Shown: positions 33,253 to 41,779, numbered from the stretch's first letter. The stretch: 64,000 bases of DNA from Amycolatopsis methanolica 239 (GCF_000739085.1 NZ_CP009110.1:186001-250000), one strand, 5' to 3'. The notes: generated by a model not told the origin, from the sequence alone. Translations and numbers: made by a program.

Positions 33253-35607
33253 ATGCCCGAAAACGCTCCCCCGGGAGCCGGGAAGAGGCGGTCCCGCCGC
33301 CTCAAAACGGTGATCCCGTTGGCGGCAGTCGCGCTGGGCGCGACGACGGTGGCCGCGGTGCCGGCCGCCGCGCTGCCAGTGGGTGTCGGCCCCGTGCCGA
33401 TCACCTTCACGTTGAACGACAGCAACGGCAACTGGTTCGACTCGGGCCTGCAGCTGTTCGGCGGCAAGTCGCTGGCCGTGGCGGAGCTGCCGCGCCTCGG
33501 CACCTCCGCGCTGGACGGCGACATCATCCCGAGCCTGCCGGACGGCACGCTCGGCCTGTCGAACCTGCCGCTGGGCCAGCTCGACACGGCCCAGTCCAAC
33601 GGGCTGCTGAACCTGGACCTGGTCGATTCGCTGACCGGCCTGGTCTCCAGCGACCCGGCGAAGGCGATGCCGTCCCTCGGGCAGCTCGGCGGCCTGACCG
33701 ACCTGCTGAACCTGGACAGCACGCTGTCCGCGGTGAAGAACATCGCCGCCACCGAGCCGCGCGCGGCGACGTCGGCGGCGAAGGCCGAGGGCCTGCTCAG
33801 CCGGTTCCAGGCCGAGGTGGCGAGCCTGCCCGCGGACCAGCCGATCAGCCTGGACGGCCTCCCGGTCGGCCTCGACCTGCAGAAGGCTCTGGACGACCTG
33901 GCGACGTTCGCGGTGAAGGGCCCGGCCATCACGGCCAACTTCACCATCGGCAGCCCGAAGAACCAGTCGCTGCACGACATCACGTCGCTCATCTGGCCGG
34001 AGGGGGCGCCCTTCTTCGAACAGATGGGCGCGTTCGCCGGCTCCGACTCCACGCAGCTGACCGAGCCCGGCCTGTACGCGTGGACCTGCACGATCCACCC
34101 GTACATGCTGGGTGCGACCGTGGTCGACGACCCGCTCACCATCGGCCTGGACTTCGGCAAGAACCTGAAGGTCAACTCGCGTGACCTGACGGTTCCGTCC
34201 AACGCGGACGTCATCCAGCAGCTGGTGCGCATCTTCTTCACCGCGACGGTGCCGGACAACTGGCAGACCTACAGCACCACCGAGTCGTCGCAGTGGAACC
34301 CGGTGTTCCCGCCCGCGCCGATCCTGCAGTACGACGCACAGGGCAACCCGGTGCTGGTGCCGATCCTGGACGCGTACTACGACAAGAAGTTCGGGTACCC
34401 CAAGACCCTCGACAAGCTGACCCCGCCGCAGACCCCTGGCGTGGGTGAGGTCTGGATCGACACCCAGATGGAGGAGTACGCGGGCAAGGACTACGTCGGC
34501 GCCGCCACGAAGGTCAACGTGGAGAACTGGACGGTCGACCGCAAGATCTCCGGTTCGAGCATCAACATGAACAACCCGCACAACATGTGGACGGACAAGA
34601 ACTACAAGTACCTGTACCAGACCGAGTGGTTCGACGACGAGCTCTCCGTCTTCGACCGGTCCACCGGTCAGCACGTCCGCACGATCGAAGTCGGTCCGGA
34701 CCCGTCACACGTCATGACCCGCACCGACACCGACCAGGTCCAGGTCGCCATCAACGGTGGCACGGACGTCGTCGAGCTCTCTCCTGGTGCGGAGAAGATC
34801 GAACGCCGCATCCCCGTGGGTCCACCGGGTGACTTCCCGCAACACCCGCACGCGTTCTGGCTCAGCTCGGACGGCAAAACCACGGTCACGCCGAACGTGA
34901 ACCCGTACGACGCGTCCGTGGTGGACAACGAAACGGGCACGTGGCGCAAGGAGCCGACCGGCGAACTGCCGATCGCCTCCAGCATGATGTCCGACCAGTC
35001 GAAGTTCTACATGGCCGACTTCCTCGGCGGGAGCATCTCGTGCGTCTCCCTCGCCGAAGACGCCTGCGTCAAGGACGGCAAGAAGGTCCACAACGCGAGC
35101 ATCGACCTGTGGGACAACTACAACCCGGTCACCGGGCGGAACGGCACCAAGCCGTGGGGTGGTCTCACCATCCAGCTCCCGGTGAGCCCGGACGAGAAGG
35201 GCATGCTGGCCGCCAACACCTTCAGCGCCACCGTCTCGGTCATCGACCCGAAGACCGACAAGGTGGTCAAGGAGCTGCCCTGCAACGCGGGTTGCCACGG
35301 CATCAACTTCGGTGCCAAGAAGGGTGGCGGGTACTACGCCTACGTGTCGAACAAGTTCTCGAACGCCGCTCAGGTCATCGACATCGACCCGAACATGGAC
35401 GGGAACATCGCCGACGCCGCCGTAGTCGGTCAGCTGGTGCTGGCCCCGACCGCGGACACCAAGTCGGACGGCACGCTGACCGGACAGCCCGGCATGGGTG
35501 GTCAGGGCGTGCTGCCCATCCCGTTGGCCTACAACGGCTGGTCGCAGCAGGTTCCCGCAGGCTGGCGGGAGAAGCTGACCCCCGAGCAGCTGAACCCGAT
35601 CGGCTGA
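33253..35607 (+). CDS. Secreted cupredoxin plus YVTN-type beta-propeller protein
   Basis: The 784-residue protein has a basic N-terminus and a signal peptide (VIPLAAVALGATTVAAVPAAA). A cupredoxin-like domain is marked by His241 in NQSLHDITSLIWP and by Cys279-x2-His282-x2-Met285 in AWTCTIHPYMLG, the usual type 1 copper set. From about residue 395 a beta-propeller of YVTN or nitrous-oxide-reductase type follows, with His443 (NPHNMWTD), His486 (DPSHVMTR), His531/His533 (FPQHPHAFW) and His682 (AGCHGINFG) at repeated blade-entry positions. Nitrous oxide reductase has the propeller first and seven ligand His residues, so this is a different arrangement. The domain before the cupredoxin (about 50-220) is helical and unassigned. 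GGAAGC precedes ATG 33253. An extracellular copper redox enzyme is likely; the reaction is unknown. Confidence 0.8.
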   Translation: MPENAPPGAGKRRSRRLKTVIPLAAVALGATTVAAVPAAALPVGVGPVPITFTLNDSNGNWFDSGLQLFGGKSLAVAELPRLGTSALDGDIIPSLPDGTLGLSNLPLGQLDTAQSNGLLNLDLVDSLTGLVSSDPAKAMPSLGQLGGLTDLLNLDSTLSAVKNIAATEPRAATSAAKAEGLLSRFQAEVASLPADQPISLDGLPVGLDLQKALDDLATFAVKGPAITANFTIGSPKNQSLHDITSLIWPEGAPFFEQMGAFAGSDSTQLTEPGLYAWTCTIHPYMLGATVVDDPLTIGLDFGKNLKVNSRDLTVPSNADVIQQLVRIFFTATVPDNWQTYSTTESSQWNPVFPPAPILQYDAQGNPVLVPILDAYYDKKFGYPKTLDKLTPPQTPGVGEVWIDTQMEEYAGKDYVGAATKVNVENWTVDRKISGSSINMNNPHNMWTDKNYKYLYQTEWFDDELSVFDRSTGQHVRTIEVGPDPSHVMTRTDTDQVQVAINGGTDVVELSPGAEKIERRIPVGPPGDFPQHPHAFWLSSDGKTTVTPNVNPYDASVVDNETGTWRKEPTGELPIASSMMSDQSKFYMADFLGGSISCVSLAEDACVKDGKKVHNASIDLWDNYNPVTGRNGTKPWGGLTIQLPVSPDEKGMLAANTFSATVSVIDPKTDKVVKELPCNAGCHGINFGAKKGGGYYAYVSNKFSNAAQVIDIDPNMDGNIADAAVVGQLVLAPTADTKSDGTLTGQPGMGGQGVLPIPLAYNGWSQQVPAGWREKLTPEQLNPIG

Positions 35608-35659
35608 GCTGGTTCCGCAGCAGCTCAGCCCGATCGATCCACCCACCCCGTGAGGGAAA

Positions 35660-35696
35660 CCGTGGTCCGGAGCGGCCCGCCCGCTCCGGACCACGG
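35660..35696 (+). terminator. 16-bp perfect hairpin between the propeller gene and the second YcnI operon
   Basis: CCGTGGTCCGGAGCGG at 35660-35675 pairs with 35681-35696 across the 5-nt loop CCCGC. It begins 52 bp after the propeller gene stop and ends 17 bp before ATG 35714. It probably ends transcription of the upstream gene and separates the two units. Confidence 0.65.
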
Positions 35697-35713
35697 CCGT
35701 TCAGGAGACCGCC

Positions 35714-36475
35714 ATGCCCGCATCCCCCAGGTCCTTCGCGCGCGCCCTGTCCGCGCTGTTCCTCGCCTCGTGCGCGCTGCTCGGCCTGGCCGCCCCGGCC
35801 GCCGCGCAGGTGTCGATCGTGCCCGGCTCCGTCAAGGGCGGCAGCACCGAGACCTTCGCCTTCCGCCTGGCCAACCAGCGCACCGACACCCAGAGCAACC
35901 GGCTCGAAATCGTGTTCCCGCAGAGTCCCCCGATCGCCTTCGCCGAGGTCAAGCCCGCCCGCGGCTGGACCGCCAAGATCAACCCGCGCCCGCTCGACCC
36001 GCCGCAGCAGTCCGGTGACCGCATGATGAACCAGGTCGTCGGCTCGATCGTGCTGGAGGGCGGCGAGGTCGGCCCCGGCCAGTTCGAGCAGTTCCTCGTC
36101 ACCCTCGGCCCGCTGCCCGAGCAGGGCGACCTGGTGCTCGACACCGTCCAGGGCTACACCAGCGGCGCCACCGACCGGTTCTCCGCCGCGGCAGGCAACG
36201 CGCCGGTGATCGTCGTCAGCCCCAGCGCCGCCCAGGGCGCCCCGCCGCCCGCGGTGATCGAAGCGAACCGGGCCGACCAGGCCGTCGCGGCCGCCGAGCA
36301 GCAGGCCGAGGAACAGGCGAACAGCGGCGGCATCACCCCGTTCGCCTTTCTGTGGGGCGTCCTCGGGCTCGCGTTCCTGGTGGTGGCCCTGGTCGGGCTC
36401 CGCACCCACCTGCTGCACCGCCGCGCGCCGGATCCCGAGCCGAAGCCCGAGCCGGAGAAGGTGAGCAACGGATGA
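35714..36475 (+). CDS. YcnI-like DUF1775 protein lacking copper ligands
   Basis: The 253-residue protein has a signal peptide ending APAAA at 31 and a DUF1775 domain (about 32-160) with ETFAFRLANQRTDTQSNRLE, GWTAKINPRPLD and GQFEQFLVTLGPLPEQGDLV. A C-terminal transmembrane anchor (FAFLWGVLGLAFLVVALVGL) follows an Ala/Gln-rich linker. Unlike the protein at 29009-29686, the mature N-terminus is Gln32 in place of His, and the conserved Trp of the WEGG motif is Leu114 (IVLEGGEVG). Both predicted copper ligands are therefore missing. Its ATGA overlap with the next gene shows a coupled operon. It may bind a different metal or keep only a structural role. Confidence 0.85.
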   Translation: MPASPRSFARALSALFLASCALLGLAAPAAAQVSIVPGSVKGGSTETFAFRLANQRTDTQSNRLEIVFPQSPPIAFAEVKPARGWTAKINPRPLDPPQQSGDRMMNQVVGSIVLEGGEVGPGQFEQFLVTLGPLPEQGDLVLDTVQGYTSGATDRFSAAAGNAPVIVVSPSAAQGAPPPAVIEANRADQAVAAAEQQAEEQANSGGITPFAFLWGVLGLAFLVVALVGLRTHLLHRRAPDPEPKPEPEKVSNG

Positions 36476-38010
36476 CGACGCTGGACAGACCGCCCGCCGT
36501 CACCCGGAACCGCCGCGCGGCACGACTGCTTCCGTTCCTGCTGCTCATCGCCGCCTGCTGGACCTCGTTGCTGACGCTGTCCTCGCCGGTGTCGCCGGAG
36601 GCGCCCGTGCTGGTGTCGTCGGCGCCCGGCAACGGCCAGGTCACCCGGCCCGACGACATCGTCCTGACCTTCGACCGGCCGGTGCCCGCCGGCCTCTCGA
36701 CGATCCGGATGACCGACCCGTACAAGCGCCCCGTCGACCCGGGCCGTCCGGTGCACGCCGACGGCCGCGACAACACGCTCTCCGTGCCGGTGCCGAAGCA
36801 GAAGTACGCGGGCACCTACACCATCGCCTGGAGCGTGCCGGTGACCGGGCAGGACGCGGCCACCGGGACGTTCACCTTCGACCTCGCCTCACGCAGCCCC
36901 GTGCAGGCGTCGCCCGCGCTGGACGCCCGGCCCGGTGTGGTGGTGACGGTCGTGTACGGCGTCGCGCAGTTCCTCGCGTTCGCCGCACTCGCCCTGCTCG
37001 CCGGGGTGGTCCTGTTCGTCGCCGTGGTGTGGCCCGACGGCGCGGAGTCCACTGTGGTCCGTCGCATGGCGGCCTGGGCGTGGGGCGGGCTGCTCGGCGG
37101 GACCGTGCTGTCGCTGCTGACCTTCGGGCCGTACACGGCGAAGCTGCCGCTGACCGCCATCCTCGACGGCCGCCTCCTCTCCGGGGTGCTGGAGTCCGCG
37201 ACCGGTCACGCGTACCTCGCGCGGCTGCTCGTCGTCGCGGTGGCCGGCATCGGGATCGCGCAGTTCCTTACCATGACGCCTGCGGAGTCGGCGCGGGAGC
37301 CGCGGCTGCGTGGCGGCACCGTGCTCGCCTGCACCGCCGCGGTCATGGCGACGTGGAGCTTCACCGGGCCCGGCTCGGTCGTGGCCGGCGTCGTGCACCT
37401 CACCGCGCTGGCCGTGCTCGCCGGCGTGCTGGTGGTGCTGCGACGGTTCCCCGGTGCGGCGAAGCGGCCGAAGGCACTGGTCGTGATGTGCGCCGGGCTG
37501 CTCGCGGTGACCGCGAGCGCGCAGGTGTGGCAGCACCTCGGGAGCCTCGCCGGCTGGCTGTGGGCCGGGTTCGCGGTGCTCGTGCTGGTGCTGGGCCTGC
37601 TCGCACTGGCCGGACGGCTGTCGCTGGTGCAGACCGGGCTCGCGGTCACGCTCGTCGGCGTGAGCACGGCGTTGTCCGTGGTTCCCGCCGGTCCCGCGCC
37701 CGCGCCGCAGGCCCCGCTGGTGCGGCTCGCGTTGTCCACCGGCGCGCTCGACCTCGCGGTCGTCCCGGCGCGGGTGGGGGACAACCAGGTGCACGTCACG
37801 GTCCTCGACGCCAAACCGGGCACCGCGATCACCGCCGAACTCGCCCCGCCGTCCGGCGCAACGGTCCCGGTGCCGTTCGCGGCCGCAGAGGCGGGGCACC
37901 TGGTCGGTTCGGTGTCCGTGCCGTCGGCCGGGCCGTGGGAGCTCGCCCTGACCGCGCGGACGCCGGACGGGCAGCAGGAAGTCATCTACGGCGTCATCGA
38001 GGTCCGATGA
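36472..38010 (+). CDS. CopC-CopD-like fusion lacking copper ligands
   Basis: The 512-residue protein has the CopC-CopD layout: a signal or anchor (LLPFLLLIAACWTSLLTL), a CopC-like domain (about 42-140; PVLVSSAPGNGQVTRPDDIV, VLTFDRPVPAGLSTIRM, YAGTYTIAWSVPVTGQDAAT), a CopD-like membrane region (about 155-420) and a beta-rich C-terminal domain. The N-terminal His of CopC is replaced by SSPVSPEAPVL, and the second ligand context (DAHPVPGAF in the other copy) is VTGQDAATGTF. In CopD the TNH and D..H residues are also gone (TWSFTGPGSVVAGVVHL). ATG 36472 overlaps the previous stop by 4 bp. It is a diverged paralogue of 29697-31469; transport of copper in the usual way is doubtful. Confidence 0.85.
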   Translation: MTTLDRPPAVTRNRRAARLLPFLLLIAACWTSLLTLSSPVSPEAPVLVSSAPGNGQVTRPDDIVLTFDRPVPAGLSTIRMTDPYKRPVDPGRPVHADGRDNTLSVPVPKQKYAGTYTIAWSVPVTGQDAATGTFTFDLASRSPVQASPALDARPGVVVTVVYGVAQFLAFAALALLAGVVLFVAVVWPDGAESTVVRRMAAWAWGGLLGGTVLSLLTFGPYTAKLPLTAILDGRLLSGVLESATGHAYLARLLVVAVAGIGIAQFLTMTPAESAREPRLRGGTVLACTAAVMATWSFTGPGSVVAGVVHLTALAVLAGVLVVLRRFPGAAKRPKALVVMCAGLLAVTASAQVWQHLGSLAGWLWAGFAVLVLVLGLLALAGRLSLVQTGLAVTLVGVSTALSVVPAGPAPAPQAPLVRLALSTGALDLAVVPARVGDNQVHVTVLDAKPGTAITAELAPPSGATVPVPFAAAEAGHLVGSVSVPSAGPWELALTARTPDGQQEVIYGVIEVR

Positions 38011-39383
38011 GCACGACGACCGAGACCCGCCCGCCGGGAAAGCGGAAGAAGCAGCCCGCGCGCGGGATGACCGGCCTGCGGGTGATCGCCCGCCGGGTCC
38101 ACTTCATGGCGGGCATCGTCGTCTCGCCGTTCCTCGTGGTGCTGAGCCTGACCGGGCTGGTGTACGTGTTCAGCCCACAGATCCACGACAACCTGTACCA
38201 CTCGCAGCTGTACGTCAACGCGGTCGGCGCGACGCCGAAACCGGCGTCGGAACAGGTCCGCGCGGCGATGACCGCGCACCCGGAAGCCGCGCTGCGGCAG
38301 GTGATCACGTCACCGGCGCCGGACCGCACCACCCGCGTGGTGCTGTCCGTGCCCGGGCTGCCCGGCGGCGACGACGGGCAGGCGCGCACCGTGTTCGTCG
38401 ACCCGTACACCGGCTACATCAACGGCGAGCTGACCACCGCAGGCAACCGGATGCCTGCCAACACGTGGTTGCGGGACCTGCACAGCAACCTGCACCTCGG
38501 CGAGCCTGGGCGGTGGTACGCGGAACTGTGCGCGAGCTGGCTGCCGGTGATCGTCCTCGGTGGACTGGTGCTGTGGCTCGCGCAGTCGCGGCGGCGCAGG
38601 CGCACCCGTGAGCTGTTCGTCCCGCCCCGCAAGGCGAAGGGCGGCTGGCTGCGGCTGCGCGGGCTGCACGGTCCGCTCGGGTTGTGGCTGTCGGCGGGCC
38701 TGGTGGTGATCGCGATCAGCGGACTGCTCATCTCGCAGTTCACCGGCGGCCGCGACAGCCAGGAGAACGACCCGATGCGCCTGCGCGCGCCCACGCTGGC
38801 GGCCGCGCCGGTCGTCGTGCCGGAGGGCGTCGAACCGATCGGCGTCGACCGGGTGCTGGAGATCGCCAAGTCCCAGGGGCTGCACGGGGAACTGCTGGTG
38901 ACGGCGCCGTCGCGGGCGGGGGCGGTCTACACCGTGATGGAGCGCGCGGCCGGGATCCCCCTGCAGCGCGACAACATCAGCATCGACCCGTTCACCGGCG
39001 AGGTGACCGAGCACATCGGCTGGGACGACTACTCGTTCCTGGCGAAGCTGACGTCGGTCGCGGCGGAGTTCCACACCGGGACGCTGTTCGGGCTGGCCAA
39101 CCAGATCGTGCTGACGGTGCTGGTGACCGGACTGCTGGTCCTGATCGGACTCGGCTACCGGATGTGGTGGGTGCGCAGCCCGTACCAGGGCAAGTGGAAG
39201 GCCCTGCCGACGGCGGCCTGGAAGCAGCTGTCGCTGCCGATGGCGGCGCTGGGGTTCCTCGTGATCGTCGCGCTCACGTGGGTGCTCCCGGTGTTCGGGG
39301 CGAGCCTGCTGGTGTTCCTGGCGGTGGACGCGGCGATTTCCGCGCGGCAGGGCCGGAAGAAGCCGGTGCCGCGGGCCTCGTAG
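38007..39383 (+). CDS. PepSY-associated TM helix protein
   Basis: The 458-residue membrane protein belongs to the PepSY_TM family (PiuB/FsrB-like), often linked to iron or other metal uptake and reduction. It has an N-terminal TM segment after VIARRVHFMAGIVVSPFLVV, a first extracellular PepSY part (about 70-145; RTVFVDPYTGYINGELTTA), the paired His-bearing stretch LRDLHSNLHLGEPGRWYAEL, a TM pair with LRGLHGPLGLWLSAGLVVIA, a second PepSY part (ISIDPFTGEVTEHIGW), the EFHTGTLFGLANQIVLT segment and C-terminal TM segments. Conserved His residues could hold haem or metal. ATG 38007 overlaps the CopCD-like stop (ATGA), so it is the third gene of that operon. Confidence 0.88.
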   Translation: MSTTTETRPPGKRKKQPARGMTGLRVIARRVHFMAGIVVSPFLVVLSLTGLVYVFSPQIHDNLYHSQLYVNAVGATPKPASEQVRAAMTAHPEAALRQVITSPAPDRTTRVVLSVPGLPGGDDGQARTVFVDPYTGYINGELTTAGNRMPANTWLRDLHSNLHLGEPGRWYAELCASWLPVIVLGGLVLWLAQSRRRRRTRELFVPPRKAKGGWLRLRGLHGPLGLWLSAGLVVIAISGLLISQFTGGRDSQENDPMRLRAPTLAAAPVVVPEGVEPIGVDRVLEIAKSQGLHGELLVTAPSRAGAVYTVMERAAGIPLQRDNISIDPFTGEVTEHIGWDDYSFLAKLTSVAAEFHTGTLFGLANQIVLTVLVTGLLVLIGLGYRMWWVRSPYQGKWKALPTAAWKQLSLPMAALGFLVIVALTWVLPVFGASLLVFLAVDAAISARQGRKKPVPRAS

Positions 39384-39403
39384 CGGCTGGCTATGGTGGT
39401 CCG

Positions 39404-39838
39404 ATGGGTTCGGTCAGGCAGGTCCAGATCACCTTCGACTGCGCGGAACCCGAGCGCGTCGCCCGGTTTTGGTGCGAGGTGCTCGGGTACGTCGTGCCAC
39501 CGCCGCCGGAGGGGTTCGACTCGTGGGCGGACTACGACCGCTCGCTGCCGCCGGAGCAGCGGGGAGCCGCGTTCGCCTGCGCCGACCCGACGGGCGCCGG
39601 GCCGCGGCTGTTCTTCCAGCGGGTGCCGGAGGGCAAGGTCGTCAAGAACCGGGTGCACCTCGACGTCCGGGTCGGCACCGGACTCGCCGGCGCCGAGCGG
39701 CTCGCCACGCTCCAGGCCGAGCGCGAACGGCTGGAAGCCCTCGGGGCGACCTGCGTGCAGGTGCTGGAAGCCGACGAGTTCAACGAGTCCTGCATCGTCA
39801 TGCAAGACATCGAGGGCAACGAATTCTGCCTGGATTAG
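39404..39838 (+). CDS. VOC family (glyoxalase-like) protein
   Basis: The 144-residue protein has two beta-alpha-beta-beta-beta units of the vicinal oxygen chelate fold. The opening VQITFDCAEPERVARFWCEVLGY and the later NRVHLDVRVGTG, then DIEGNEFCLD at the end, are characteristic of the Glyoxalase_6 group common in actinobacteria. His in VHLDV and Glu in GNEFCLD are the usual metal ligands. Function is unknown; such proteins may be isomerases, dioxygenases or antibiotic-binding proteins. ATG 39404 is 20 bp after the PepSY gene with a weak ribosome binding site, so it may be read through from that operon. Confidence 0.87.
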   Translation: MGSVRQVQITFDCAEPERVARFWCEVLGYVVPPPPEGFDSWADYDRSLPPEQRGAAFACADPTGAGPRLFFQRVPEGKVVKNRVHLDVRVGTGLAGAERLATLQAERERLEALGATCVQVLEADEFNESCIVMQDIEGNEFCLD

Positions 39839-39988
39839 GACATTTTCGGGCGCGGCTTGCATGGCGGTGCGGGCAGCGGAACCTGAGGCGGCCCCTGGCT
39901 GCGGGATCGCCAGGAACCACCTCAGAACCCGCGGCGGTGCCGGTTGCTCAGGCGGTGACGCGGCTCCGCCGCTTGGAAAACAGAACTA

Positions 39989-40345
39989 GTGCCTCGTCAA
40001 GGAACGTTGAGGTGGTAACCGTGTCGTGTGGACATCCCGGCCGGTGACGGCGAGCCTGCCCGTTGGAGGTGAGGCATGGCGCGTCAGCCGGAGGTGTTCG
40101 TGCGGTCGCTGGAGCCGGAGGAGGCCCAGCGGCTGGTCAAGATCACGAGGTCGGCCCGGGATCGGGTGCGGCTGCGGCGGTCCGGGATCGTGCTGGCCTC
40201 GACCCAAGGCCGGTCCGCGGGGGAGATCGCGGTGATGTTCGCCGCGAGCGAGGGGTATGTGCGGGAGGTGATCCACGCGTTCAACGACTCCGGGTTCGCG
40301 GCGTTGTCCCCAAAATGGAGGGGCGGCCGACCACCTCGCGCCGCT
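39989..40345 (+). mobile_element. Left end of a truncated IS630-family element
   Basis: A probable terminal repeat GTGCCTCGTCAAGGAACGTT begins at 39989 directly after a TA dinucleotide, the target of IS630 elements. It leads into the 5' part of a transposase gene at 40076. The element stops abruptly near 40335, and no right end or DDE region is present, so only about 350 bp of the usual 1.1 kb survive. Beyond it, a short open stretch (40329-40409) ending in VDEPVRG may be a scrap of the disrupted or neighbouring gene. Confidence 0.7.
40076..40345 (+). pseudogene. IS630-family transposase, N-terminal fragment
   Basis: The first 86 residues resemble IS630 transposases of actinobacteria: MARQPEVFVRSLEPEEAQRL, RDRVRLRRSGIVLASTQGRS, the HTH GEIAVMFAASEGYVREVIHAF and LSPKWRGGRP. 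Family likeness ends near position 40333, after which the frame runs into unrelated sequence. The second HTH and the catalytic DDE domain are missing, so it cannot be active. ATG 40076 is preceded by GGAGGTGAGGC, a good ribosome binding site left from the intact element. Confidence 0.85.
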
Positions 40346-40398
40346 GATCGCGCTGCCCGCGCTCGGCCTGATCCTGATGTCCACAGTGGACGAGCCGG

Positions 40399-41229
40399 TC
40401 AGAGGCTGAAACGCACCGAGATGCGCCCCGAGTGCCGCCGCGGCCAGGCCTGCAGCATCTCGTACTGCTGCAGCGGCCACCGGCACACCACGACGTTCAG
40501 CGGCCGCCCCAGCTGGCGCATCAACCGGTGCAGGAAGTCCTCCGCGTGCGGGGTGTCGAACGGGCCGAGCCCGGCGCGGAAGTGCACCACGCCCCGGTTG
40601 GACATCGCGATCAGCACGTTGACGTCGCCGAAGTAGTTGCGGAACCCAGACATCAGGTTCTGCCGCGACACCGCGCGGCGGTCGGCGGGCGCGTGCGGCC
40701 GCGTCCACGCCACCCACAGCACCTCCGCCTCCGGGATCCACTCCTCGGCGGTCGCCGGGGCGCCGCGCGGCCTTGGCACCGTCGCGGTGACGCGGCTGCG
40801 CATCATCTCCTGCAGGTACGGCTCGTCGATCAGGCCCCACCGCACCAGGTAGTGCCCGACGGTCGCCGGGCTCAGCAGGATCCGGAACTCGCGGTTGACG
40901 AGTTCCACCACGGCAGGGCGGCTCCACAGCCGGGGCCGGAGACCGTACTGGTCGGGCGTCCCGCTGATGATCGTCTTGATGGTCCACGCCTGTTGCGCCG
41001 GCGAGAGCGCGAGCTGCTCACCGGGGCGGCGGCCGCGGGTCTTGGGGCGGAAGGCGTCCTCGCCCTCGCGCCGGTAGGCGAGCACCCAGGCGCCGACGGT
41101 CTTGCGGGACACGCCGAACAGGCGCGCCACCTCCGACCGGGACACCCCGGCCTCGACGGCGGCCACCGCACGGCGGCGCAGGGCCTCCAGTGCGTCGGGG
41201 GACAGGCTGCGGGCGTCACGTGTCGTCAT
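40399..41229 (-). CDS. Winged-HTH protein derived from an IS630-type transposase (copy 2)
   Basis: The 276-residue protein is a paralogue of 31469-32149. Shared landmarks are MTT.DAR.LS at the start, the HTH SEVARLFGVSRKTVGAWVLAY, LWSRPAVVELVNREF and SPATVGHYLVRWGL of the winged helix, and AMSNRGVVHFRAG in the shortened RNase H-like part. The stretch that should hold the first catalytic Asp reads EVLWVAWTRPHAPADRR, and no DDE triad can be traced. It has about 45 residues more than copy 1 between the DNA-binding and C-terminal parts. ATG 41229 follows AGGGG at 7 bases. No terminal repeats flank it. I interpret it as a domesticated regulator, not a live transposase. Confidence 0.8.
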   Translation of the reverse strand: MTTRDARSLSPDALEALRRRAVAAVEAGVSRSEVARLFGVSRKTVGAWVLAYRREGEDAFRPKTRGRRPGEQLALSPAQQAWTIKTIISGTPDQYGLRPRLWSRPAVVELVNREFRILLSPATVGHYLVRWGLIDEPYLQEMMRSRVTATVPRPRGAPATAEEWIPEAEVLWVAWTRPHAPADRRAVSRQNLMSGFRNYFGDVNVLIAMSNRGVVHFRAGLGPFDTPHAEDFLHRLMRQLGRPLNVVVCRWPLQQYEMLQAWPRRHSGRISVRFSL

Positions 41230-41779
41230 GGTCGTGCCCCTGCGGGTGGCCACGGGCACCACGTGCGCGGCAAATGCGGTGCGCGCATCGTCTCCCTTTC
41301 TGCAATTCGATGCCCGTGATGGCGGAAGGATCACGGGCACAACGGACATTACGACGCCGGGTGTGTCGGCCGGATGGCCTCATCGTTAAGTGCCGATCAC
41401 AAGAGGTGCCGGAAATTTTTCCGGGAAAGTGATGGCCCTGCGCGGGTGAGGCATATGGGTGCCACCCGGTCGTCCCGCGCCCAGCGGCGGTCGCGAGTGG
41501 ACTGGTAGGTATTTGTCTCACCAGGGCCGGAGTGGCGGCGGGCCGGTCCGGTTCGGGTCCGCGTGCCCGTTCGGTCCCCGCCGCGGGGAACGTGCCCGCA
41601 GCCTGCGCGAATGTGCCCGGCGGAAATGTTTCCCGGACGTGAACGCGTATTTCCGGAAATGCTTCCCGGGCCGATCGGCGAGCCTGGTCAGCCTGCCGAC
41701 GCGCGTGCCAGGATGACGCTCCCCAGGTTTCCACATCAGTCCGGATCGAACCTGAGAAGCGTCCAAGAAGGCGAGCACG
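41230..41779. promoter_or_regulatory. Divergent intergenic region between winged-HTH copy 2 and the MmpS-like gene
   Basis: This 550-bp gap has no supported gene. It contains an AT-rich dyad CCGGAAATTTTTCCGG near 41412 and a second dyad-like stretch with TTTCCGGAAA near 41650, both unusual for this GC-rich genome. At 41724-41737 it has CAGGTTTCCACATC followed by CCTGAGAAGCGTCCAAGAA just before ATG 41780, nearly repeating the leader at 32447-32490. The dyads are candidate binding sites for the divergently encoded winged-HTH protein. Confidence 0.45.

Noticed and set aside
33253..35607. Nitrous oxide reductase NosZ
   Set aside because: The domain order is reversed, the CuA Cys pair is missing, fewer His residues are present, and no nos accessory genes are nearby.
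40329..40409. Short plus-strand stretch DHLAPLIALPALGLILMS ending in a stop
   Set aside because: It looks like a C-terminal membrane-protein scrap left next to the IS fragment, but it is too short to assign and overlaps the end of the winged-HTH gene.
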